A stretch of 64,000 bases of DNA from the NCBI GenBank assembly GCA_000149265.1, contig CH003267.1, positions 770,162-834,161 on the forward strand. Direction: 5' to 3'. A program made the translations under genes and the position numbers. The notes beneath the pieces were generated by a model. The model had not been told where the DNA came from, did not search any database, and saw nothing but the letters and a program-made list of their open reading frames with translations. This document shows, piece by piece, positions 57,701 to 64,000 of this stretch. The DNA is from Ciona savignyi (Eukaryota > Chordata > Ascidiacea > Phlebobranchia > Cionidae). Numbering within the stretch: position 1 is the first letter of the stretch; each line of letters starts with the position of its first letter.

Positions 57701-60469
57701 AATAAAAAAAAAATCTTGCCGGTTTATCACTAACGAATTGGATTTCTAATCGACCATGTGTTTTCCTACTTTGGATCAATAATTTGTGGTTATTCTTTGT
57801 AAAACAACTCTTTTTACTACAGGGCTTTATAATGCTGTACGACATTACCAGCAATCAGAGTTTTGAAAACATTGAATCCTGGTTCACATCGAGTAAAGCT
57901 GTCGAGTACACAACTGAACCACATTACATGCTAGTCGGCAATAAAGGTCAGTGTTATGGGTACTTGTAATGATGTGCTTTAACACACTATCTTAATAAGG
58001 GTTATTACCGCTATATATATATCTTGTCAGTTCTTTTTAGACCATAGCACGTGTCTAGATTAGAGCACTCATTACGGCGGTCATGCTTGTATTTTATCCA
58101 GTACCGATTGTGTCATTGGATTAACATAAGGCATGATGGGTTTGATAATAAAAACTCTTGGAGTGCTATATTTAACTATTACAGTAATATTATTCCAATA
58201 ATTATCAATGCCACGAAATTTGTTGATTCACCCAGGTCATTTTAAAAATCTGCATTCTAAAGTGGTTTAGCGGACATATAATACAGTTCAAATAAATGCA
58301 TGATTATGTGTATTTCCTTATTTCGTCTAGTAGTGACTTAAAATTCCGTTTTTTTTCGTTGTAGTGGACCTAGAACACCAACGCGTGGTGAGTAAAAAGA
58401 AACACGATACTTATGCAACAGACAACAACATGGGGTCTCATTTTATTTCAGCAAAAACAGGAGATTCAGTGAGTTCTATTGTGTTTGAGCAGTATTGGTT
58501 GTCCAGATTCAATACAATGCATGGTGGACTTTGGAAGATCTTAATTCAAATGGCGATTATAATCAAATGACCAATTTTTAAATAAATTTCGAATGTGTGA
58601 AAATTTGGTATTTGATACAACATTGGCTACCAGACTAACATTCCACCAAATCTGATTAAAATAGGAGCATCTGTAAAGCGCTATGCTGAAAAAAAAACTA
58701 TATTTTTGTAAATTCTAGTTTGGTGTTTAGTCACCCAGGAGAAAACACTTCTTGTTTTTGCATTCTAATCACGTTGTATATATTTCAAATCTTCAGTTAA
58801 AAAAATTTAATATTCCGCTATTTTGATAAAGACATTGCTTTCAGGGTCAAAATTCCATCAAATTTCGGGCGAGTAAAAATTCACTAACATGTGTAATCTC
58901 ACGCCAGTAAATATTTTACGAAAGTAACAGGATTTATTGTTTGTTTTTAATTCCCCCAATCGCCAGTTAAATACACAGTTGCGACATTTTATATATATCT
59001 CTACCATCAGTATGCATTTTGTTGACGCATCATAAAACCATTTCGAAATAACTAAAATCATAAGAATATCATTCAAATAATATTCCAATGTGATTAATCT
59101 GCAACATAAATGCAATTTATACTAATAATTTATTAGTACGTTTTTTTCCATCATTCGAATTTCATTTGAAAAAGAATACTTCATTAGAATAAAACCCAGC
59201 CCTAAATCAGTGCATAGTAAATACAGCTACCATCCTGCATTATTAATTTTTAAGCTTTTCCAATTGACAAACCGGTTATTTATAAATCTATGCCAGGTGG
59301 ACTTGTGCTTCAAGAAGCTTGCCGCTGACATTCTCAAGATTAAACTGTCGAAGGCAGAAGTGGACGGGGCTCATGTGAGTTGTGCATTTAATGTCTCTTG
59401 ATTCCAACTGTTAGTCTGGTGGTTTAGTGCGACATGTTCTACCCGAAAGGTTGCAGGTACGAAACTAGTCGCTAACTTGTCGGTTGTGTCCTTGGGCAAG
59501 GCACTTTACGGACATTGCCTGAACCCAGAGGATTAATGGGTTTTGATACCAAACCGAAGGAACGTGTGAATCATTGCACACAACACACTACAATAGCTTC
59601 GATTGGTACAAAAATGTAAATTTGGTAAAATGTGTCTTTTATATTTAAATTAATTAAATAATTAAATAATTATTTAGTTCACATGAGGGGTGCTTGGGAT
59701 GCCTTGGGCACATTTCATGTGATATTTACCACGAATATCTATTACAGAATTAATTCCAATTCAGTTCGAAAATAAAAGATTTCTAAATTTTTATATCCCA
59801 GCAATTTGAAAATAAGTGCTAAAATTTGTTTTTTTAAGTTAAAAGTGATAATGAATTTAATTAAAATTTATTTATCAAATGTACGTACAACTGTATTTTG
59901 CTTTATTAAATTATATCGAAAAAGTGAATGCTTGCTAATCAAGTATATTTCAGAGCAATTCCTAATTCTAGATTAGAACAATTCTAGAAAACAAATTGAT
60001 TTGTATATCGAAATCCCTAATATATACAGCTGCACGTTGGATTAGTAGAGTCAGCTTTTGATATAACGTTCAACCGGTTATTCTGGTGGGTTAGTGCGAC
60101 GCCTTTCAACCGAAGGGTTGCAGGTGCGAAACTGGTCGCTAGCTATTTGTGTCCTTGGGCAGTGCCTGAACCTGGCGGATTAATGGGTTCTATTAAATTA
60201 AAGGAACGTGTCTATCATAAACAACACACTGCAATAGCTCCGGTAATCTGACAGTGGGCGCAAGGTGATCTGACGATTGCCTGTGTGTTAACCCCCTTAG
60301 TTTTTTCATTCATGCGGATAAACATGAATATCTTATCTTATCCTATCTTAACATATTTCCTGAACAGAGGGTTGTAAAGGCAGAGGTGAAATCAAGCAAA
60401 GTAGAATCCAAACCATCTGTCCGAAGTCGACCGACCAAACCAAAGAGCAGCATATGCCTCATGCAGTGA
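54701..60469 (+). CDS. RAB28: RAB28 small GTPase (7 exons, complete)
   Basis: Exons are 54701-54778, 55845-55941, 56563-56651, 57823-57946, 58365-58468, 59297-59374 and 60368-60469; all GT-AG, in frame, 223 residues (human 221). RAB28 is a divergent Rab-like GTPase linked in animals to cilia and photoreceptor outer segments through BBSome/IFT traffic; disease links are known in human cone-rod dystrophy. Seen here are the acidic start MSDSEDEE, P-loop GDGGCGKT (G20-T27), switch I Thr (T45), DVGGQ with catalytic Gln (Q73), NKVD (128-131), SAK (158-160), and a C-terminal CLMQ. As in human (CAVQ), it ends in a farnesylation-type CaaX rather than the double-Cys motif of most Rabs. The [17 protein letters not shown] stretch is diagnostic for RAB28. 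Exon 1 lies 66 bases from a transposable element; intron 1 holds MITEs and intron 6 holds two SINEs. Confidence 0.95.
54816..54995. mobile_element. MITE with GGGCAACA(C)TAAAA ends, copy 1
   Basis: GGGCAACAATAAAAGGAGGG at the left and CCTCATTTTAGTGTTGCCCC at the right form inverted repeats. The core contains AACATGGGGTTGGGGTTAG and TCTGGGGTTGAGAT. It sits in RAB28 intron 1, 38 bases after exon 1. A related decayed copy spans about 55110-55250. Confidence 0.7.
55565..55733. mobile_element. MITE with GGGCAACACTAAAA ends, copy 2
   Basis: GGGCAACACTAAAATGAGGG at the left and TTAATTTTAGTGTTG at the right. The core reads CAATCTCAACCC and TTCAACCCCATGTTTAAAAG, which is the reverse orientation of copy 1. 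Same intron of RAB28. Confidence 0.7.
55845..55941 (+). CDS. RAB28: RAB28 exon 2: switch I
   Basis: [32 protein letters not shown]. Begins with the P-loop Thr and includes the switch I Thr of PTLGV. Ends in a split Gly codon. Confidence 0.94.
56563..56651 (+). CDS. RAB28: RAB28 exon 3: DVGGQ switch II
   Basis: [30 protein letters not shown]. Vertebrates have [13 protein letters not shown] keeps the Asp and catalytic Gln but replaces the Trp by Cys. Confidence 0.94.
57010..57112 (+). mobile_element. Retroelement 3' end, (TAAAC)n-tail family, short copy
   Basis: GGTGTCATGTTTTAACGATT, GTTTTATCGTC, then TTTTATTGTGAAAACAAAAA and GTAAACTTAAC. Lies in RAB28 intron 3. Confidence 0.6.
57823..57946 (+). 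CDS. RAB28: RAB28 exon 4: up to NK of NKxD
   Basis: [20 protein letters not shown], ...YMLVGNK. Ends one base into the Val codon of NKVD. Donor GTCAGT at 57947. Confidence 0.94.
58365..58468 (+). CDS. RAB28: RAB28 exon 5: NKxD end and SAK motif
   Basis: [35 protein letters not shown]. The SHF(I/V)SAKTGDS stretch matches vertebrate RAB28 closely. Donor GTGAGT at 58469. Confidence 0.94.
59297..59374 (+). CDS. RAB28: RAB28 exon 6: C-terminal helix
   Basis: [26 protein letters not shown], the last helix of the G domain. Donor GTGAGT at 59375. Confidence 0.93.
59404..59603 (+). mobile_element. tRNA-headed SINE (family 1), 3'-truncated copy
   Basis: GTTAGTCTGGTGGTTTAGTG, CGAAAGGTTGCAGGTACG, ACTTTACGGACATTGCCTGA and ACACTACAATAGCTTCG; the last third and tail are missing. 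Lies in RAB28 intron 6. Confidence 0.8.
60071..60350 (+). mobile_element. tRNA-headed SINE (family 1), full-length, tail next to RAB28 exon 7
   Basis: CAACCGGTTATTCTGGTGGG, GCAGGTGCGAAACTGGTCGC, GCGCAAGGTGATCTGACGAT and a tail ATCTTATCTTATCCTATC. The tail ends 17 bases before the exon 7 acceptor AG (60366-60367). Confidence 0.85.
60368..60469 (+). CDS. RAB28: RAB28 exon 7: variable tail and CaaX box
   Basis: [33 protein letters not shown], then TGA at 60467-60469. RVVKA matches human; CLMQ is the predicted prenylation motif. Confidence 0.93.
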   Translation, partial: RVVKAEVKSSKVESKPSVRSRPTKPKSSICLMQ

Positions 60470-61312
60470 ATCCTCTGAAGCAAGTGGCTGTACACAGCTA
60501 CCTCTATGTCCAACACCCCACTGCAAATAATGGTTCTGCCCAATTGATTCAAATATTAAAAACACTCTTGCAGAAGATCATGAATATCTTGCACTTAGCC
60601 TTGATAGCGGGTTACTAATGCGAGAAACATGTTTCACTTTTATAAATGTTCCATTTTCGCTATATGTTGTATGATCCATGTTTAATGATAGTTTACGCTG
60701 CGAAACCGAAATTCAAGTTAACATTGACGATTGCACCACTCAGTTATATAGTTCAACTTCTCTTTAACATACCAGTATGTTAATATAATGGAAATAATAT
60801 GGTTATATTTTTATATATATATATTATAATTTTTTTAAAGGAATTTGGGTTAATAAATAGTATAATTCGGTGCATTCAATTTACACCTGTTGGTGCATTG
60901 TGCTAATACAGCTAATTTTGATGATGGTTAATTATTTTGTGCATATCTGGTTTATTTTTATTCTGTATTTGCCCCTGGCACGATTTGGTTTAAATAGGTG
61001 CTTTAATTAAACTGTGATCCATTTGTGTGAATGTGATTTTAACTTTTATCATCCAAAGTTTTATATTCATGTGCTTCATATATATATTCCTATGCTTTAT
61101 TTTAACGTTAGTTATTTCAATGGACCATATGGATATTTTATAAACGTTTTACACCACACTACACTTCTACTTTGTCTTTGCATTTTTCAAAAAATTGATT
61201 CTATTTTTTAAAGCTTGCATTGTTGCTATTAAACAATATTTTCTGTTCTAGATACAACTGGTAAGTGCCGACTGTCCATAGGTGGTTTAGACGCTTATAG
61301 GAGTAAATAACC
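60470..61312. other. RAB28 3' UTR and RAB28-NFKBIL1 intergenic region
   Basis: AT-rich. AATAAA at 60852-60857 is the best RAB28 poly(A) signal. Near the right end TTTTCTGTTCTAG (61240-61250) followed by GTAAGTGCC at 61261 looks like an acceptor and a donor around a 10-base segment; it may be a 5' UTR splice or SL trans-splice site for NFKBIL1. No other gene seen. Confidence 0.55.
60852..60857 (+). terminator. RAB28: Candidate RAB28 poly(A) signal AATAAA
   Basis: AATAAA lies 383 bases after the TGA, in AT-rich sequence, followed by a GT-rich stretch (CACCTGTTGGTGCATTGTG) near 60884, as expected for a cleavage site. Confidence 0.5.
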
Positions 61313-62446
61313 ATGCGCAAAAGCGTGAAGCAGAAAATTTTCACGTATGTGCAGAGTGGATATCTTTTGAAGCTGAAGCATTACCTGGAAACTTACAGCA
61401 AGAAAAACGAAGTTCTTTCGTTGAACTTCAGTGCAGGGGATTTGAACCGAACACCTTTGCACATCGCGTGTGTTCTCGGGGATGACGCGCTCGTGCGATG
61501 TTTGCTCCGTTTCGGCGCAAGTGCAGAGGTGAAGGATAAAAATAAAGAAACCCCGTTGCATTTGGCCGCTAAGTTTGTGGGTGAGGAGGGGAATTACTCG
61601 GGGTACAAACTTTTGATCGATCCGCTGATCCGAGAGTTCCCGGATGTGCTGACGTGGAGAAACAGATGGGATGAGACTCCAAGTCAGCTCCTCCAAGATG
61701 CGAGGGAGCGATATAATGCTCGGAAAGAGGAGGAAGAAAACGCTTGGAAGGAGGAGGTGGGAAGTTGCTACCGGGATAAAGAAGATCCTGAATCTTCCGC
61801 AAACTCCTCACAAAAGTGGGAGGAAAAGCTCCGAAGTGAATGGGAGGATGATTGTGCGGATGCGGGGATCAGGAGCGATCTCGTTCTGGAAGACCTGGAC
61901 GACATGATCCCGGAGTACCCGACATTCGAGCAATGGGCGGATCAGATGGCGGCCGAGTACAAGAGGAAGAACCAATCGAGGATCATGACTAACCAGAAGA
62001 GGAAGGAATGGAACAAGAAGAGAAAACTTGACGAGATCCGGGATGTGAAAGACCGGATGGAGAGGGAGCACGAGAAGTACAGGAAGAGAAGAGAAGCGAT
62101 GAAGACTGAAATCTTGGACTCAAAGAACAAAAACTACCAGGAAAATATGTCGAAACACAAGGAATCGGTTTCGGATACCGCCGCTGTTAAAAAGCTCAGA
62201 TTTAAAGACATCCCGTGGCCATGTTTGGGCTCAATGGATGAAATGATTGAAGTTATTATGGCAGGTCAACCTGCTGGGGATAATAAAGTCAAAAGGAAGT
62301 ATATTCTGAAGCAACTTATATTGTGGCATCCAGACAAGTTTGCGCAACGATGCAGTCAACTTCTGGACGATGTCGACAAAGATTCGATATTAGACACCGT
62401 TAAGACTTTATCGCAATCTTTAAATGAAGTTTTAAAATCGTTATAA
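61313..62446 (+). CDS. NFKBIL1: NF-kappa-B inhibitor-like protein 1, single-exon CDS
   Basis: 377 residues (human NFKBIL1 is 381). Two ankyrin repeats span about residues 44-110 (NRTPLHIACVLGDDALVRCL, KETPLHLAAKF), followed by the family-specific segment RWDETPSQLLQDARE, a long charged helix-rich middle (YPTFEQWADQMAAEY...), and a C-terminal segment with WHPDKF (HPD at 339-341), like the HPD loop of J-domain proteins. The vertebrate protein is nuclear and linked to splicing and NF-kB regulation; function here is inferred by family. The start ATG follows CAACCATGC-like ATAACCATG and begins the only sensible frame; residues MRKSVKQKIFTYVQSGYLLK fit the family N-terminus. The coding region has no intron although the vertebrate gene has several, and is clearly richer in GC than its surroundings. 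Poly(A) signal AATAAA lies 12 bases after the stop. A 133-codon minus-strand frame across it is a shadow. Confidence 0.93.
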   Translation: MRKSVKQKIFTYVQSGYLLKLKHYLETYSKKNEVLSLNFSAGDLNRTPLHIACVLGDDALVRCLLRFGASAEVKDKNKETPLHLAAKFVGEEGNYSGYKLLIDPLIREFPDVLTWRNRWDETPSQLLQDARERYNARKEEEENAWKEEVGSCYRDKEDPESSANSSQKWEEKLRSEWEDDCADAGIRSDLVLEDLDDMIPEYPTFEQWADQMAAEYKRKNQSRIMTNQKRKEWNKKRKLDEIRDVKDRMEREHEKYRKRREAMKTEILDSKNKNYQENMSKHKESVSDTAAVKKLRFKDIPWPCLGSMDEMIEVIMAGQPAGDNKVKRKYILKQLILWHPDKFAQRCSQLLDDVDKDSILDTVKTLSQSLNEVLKSL

Positions 62447-62457
62447 TGTTGTTTCAT

Positions 62458-62463
62458 AATAAA
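62458..62463 (+). terminator. NFKBIL1: NFKBIL1 poly(A) signal AATAAA
   Basis: AATAAA begins 12 bases after the TAA stop, which implies a 3' UTR of only about 30-40 bases. Confidence 0.65.
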
Positions 62464-62559
62464 TTTCCAAAAGTAACAGTAAGAGCTTTTGGGTTATTAT
62501 CAAGCTTTTATTCTAGCGCTTTTACTTAAATAAGTAACAGGAGACGCTTACATATAGTT

Positions 62560-62665
62560 TTTAGCAAAATTGAATTGACATTTTTTGCAAAATTAAACTG
62601 ATATTTTTTGCAAAATTAAATTGACATTTTTAGCAAAATTATGTTGAAATTGACAGCAAAATTAA
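62560..62665. repeat. Short tandem repeat with GCAAAATTAAATTGACA units
   Basis: Units of 22-25 bases (TTTTTAGCAAAATTGAATTGACA-like) are repeated imperfectly four to five times between NFKBIL1 and DDB1. Confidence 0.8.
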
Positions 62666-62950
62666 ATTAAATACAAGCTTGACCTCTAGACAAAAGTTGT
62701 TACATTATTTATGTTTTTGTTGTTTTATCTCCCTGAATACCAACAGGAGAGATAGATTCTGCTCCAAACAGATATTGCTGTGTCCTGCCACATTTTGGCC
62801 TAACTGCAACATATTCGCTTTTTTGCCTTTTCGGTGTAGCTAATTAGTGAATAATCTTTTAAAAATTCAGTTTTGTCCAGGGTTGTGGAATTGAATGGTA
62901 GAATGCGATTGCAAAACTTGTGTTAATAAGATTGATACAATAGTACAAGA

Positions 62951-63011
62951 ATGTCTACTAATTACATTGTAACTGCTCACAAGCCAACTGCAGTGAAGCA
63001 GTGTATTACAG
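62951..63011 (+). CDS. DDB1: DDB1 (DNA damage-binding protein 1), first coding exon only
   Basis: ATG at 62951, then MSTNYIVTAHKPTAVKQCIT and a Gly codon split by donor GTGAGC at 63012. The N-terminus of DDB1 is very conserved (human begins MSYNYVVTAQKPTAV), and it is the first strand of beta-propeller A. DDB1 is the adaptor of CUL4 ubiquitin ligases. The remaining exons lie beyond the window; about 1,100 residues are expected. Confidence 0.85.
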
Positions 63012-63325
63012 GTGAGCTTATTTTATTACTTGGATATTATATTTTCGTTAGACTAACCCAGTAGTTCTTAAACTTTTTTATTCACCCCCTTGATGTTGGT
63101 CATTCATGCTCATGCCTCACCCAGCCTCAAAAATCAAATCCAAGAAAAATGAAACAACAAATTATTTGCCGTTATTCTGCTTGGTTTGAAGGATGCAACT
63201 GTTTTTTTATACGACAAAACTGTCAAATTGTTTGGTTAATTACTAAACGAATATGAGACCTAACATAAAAAGATGTATATTGATTTAGGTTAAATATACT
63301 GACTTAATGAACAGTAAGCCCAAAT

Positions 63326-63529
63326 CTACTAGTAAGGGGGTGGGTAACTTCTCTAGTTAATGGGGCAGATGTGGGAAAATGAAGTCCTTGGTGGGCCGGA
63401 TTATTACATGAATAGTATTCAATATCTTAATTACAGGTCAGGTTAGCTACAGTGTGCGGAACAATCAAAATCCCCTCATGGGCTGAACCCGGCCCGCAGG
63501 CTGTTTGTTGCCCATACTTTTACTAGTAG
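63326..63529 (-). mobile_element. hAT-like MITE (GGCCCGC ends), copy 2, inverted
   Basis: Inverse match to 17326-17561: GTGGGTAACTTCTCTAGTTA, GTGGGCCGGATTATTACATG and ACCCGGCCCGCAGGCTG. Its outer ends CTACTAGTAA and TTACTAGTAG are inverted repeats. Confidence 0.6.
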
Positions 63530-63701
63530 TATTTTAAGCAATAACCAATATTGAAAAGCCCAACACACTACATTTAGTCGAGAAATAATAGAATTAATAT
63601 TGAATCATATTATATTTTTAATTTAAGCCAATATTTAAACTGTAAATTTATATACAACTATTTAAGAATAAACTAAATGCCAGCCGTATAAATCTTGTCC
63701 G

Positions 63702-63980
63702 ACCGGTTAGTCTGGTGGTTTAGTGCAACGAGAAAGCTTGCAGGTTAAAAACTGGTCGCTACCTAGTTGGCTGTGTCTTTGGAAAGGGCACTTAACAGAC
63801 ATTACCTGAACCCAGCGGATTAATGGGTTCTACCACATTGAAGGAACATGTGATTCATACACAACACACTGCAATAGCTCTGATAACCCGACGATGGGCG
63901 CGAGGTAATCTGACGATTGCCCGTGTGACAACCCCCTTGGTTTTCCCATTTACCGGGATAAACATGAATATCCTATCCTA
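63702..63980 (+). mobile_element. tRNA-headed SINE (family 1), nearly full-length copy
   Basis: ACCGGTTAGTCTGGTGGTTT, ACCTGAACCCAGCGGATTAA, GGGCGCGAGGTAATCTGACG and the tail AACATGAATATCCTATCC. It has a short deletion in the head next to box B, and box B has lost TTCGA. Confidence 0.82.
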
Positions 63981-64000
63981 AGGTACTTATTGGATGTTGT

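Larger units (their letters stand above)
62447..62950. other. NFKBIL1-DDB1 intergenic region
   Basis: Contains the NFKBIL1 poly(A) signal, then four or five imperfect units of the type TTTTTGCAAAATTAAATTGACA (62580-62665), and the DDB1 promoter and 5' UTR. No exon seen. Confidence 0.6.
63012..64000 (+). other. DDB1 intron 1 (partial), filled with repeats
   Basis: Contains a possible hAT-type terminus at 63069 (CAGTAGTTCTTAAACTTTT), a GGCCCGC-end MITE (63326-63529) and a full-length family-1 SINE (63702-63980). No exon seen before the window ends. Confidence 0.7.

Noticed and set aside
61295-61696. 133-codon minus-strand open frame
   Set aside because: Antisense to the ankyrin part of NFKBIL1 and without family resemblance.
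54701-63011. RAB28-NFKBIL1-DDB1 operon with SL trans-splicing
   Set aside because: Tunicate operon genes are usually separated by very few bases; here the gaps are 843 and 504 bases with their own poly(A) signals.

Overview
This window is eukaryotic, intron-rich DNA: GT-AG introns, 3' AATAAA signals, many short tRNA-headed repeats and no bacterial gene layout. The gene content is chordate. The base composition, short introns, tRNA-derived SINEs and abundant MITEs point to a solitary ascidian, most likely Ciona or a close relative. That assignment is inference; no database search was possible.

Six protein genes are supported, all on the + strand. (1) 455-5104 holds the last ten coding exons of an SLC6 Na+/Cl- dependent neurotransmitter or amino-acid transporter; its 5' end lies outside the window. 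(2) 6922-11728 holds a complete six-exon MOB3 kinase-activator gene, with a 100-N assembly gap in intron 2. (3) 18878-51613 is a large PDZRN3/PDZRN4-type RING, TRAF zinc-finger and PDZ E3 ligase gene. Its first intron is about 18.7 kb, and the exon(s) for the start of PDZ1 were not found. (4) 54701-60469 is a complete seven-exon RAB28 gene. (5) 61313-62446 is NFKBIL1 with an intronless coding region. (6) 62951-63011 is the first coding exon of DDB1, which runs off the right edge.

The window has three compositional zones. The left (1 to about 18.3 kb) and right (about 51.9 kb to the end) zones are AT-rich, poor in CpG and full of repeats. The middle zone (about 18.3-51.9 kb), which coincides with the PDZRN gene, is much richer in CpG and almost free of the main SINE family. 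This fits the mosaic DNA methylation known in Ciona: broadly expressed genes (MOB3, RAB28) would lie in methylated, CpG-depleted DNA, and a regulated developmental gene in unmethylated DNA.

The repeat content is readable by eye. A tRNA-headed SINE family ending in a (TATCC)-type tail is present in about nine copies. A second SINE-like family carries a type-II (Ser/Leu-like) tRNA-type head. There is a retroelement 3' end with a (TAAAC)n tail, several MITE families, and one TIR element with a 97-bp perfect inverted repeat and a 9-bp target duplication just upstream of RAB28. Two SINE copies end at or next to the splice acceptors of SLC6 exon v6 and RAB28 exon 7, so their pyrimidine-rich tails appear to serve as 3' splice sites.
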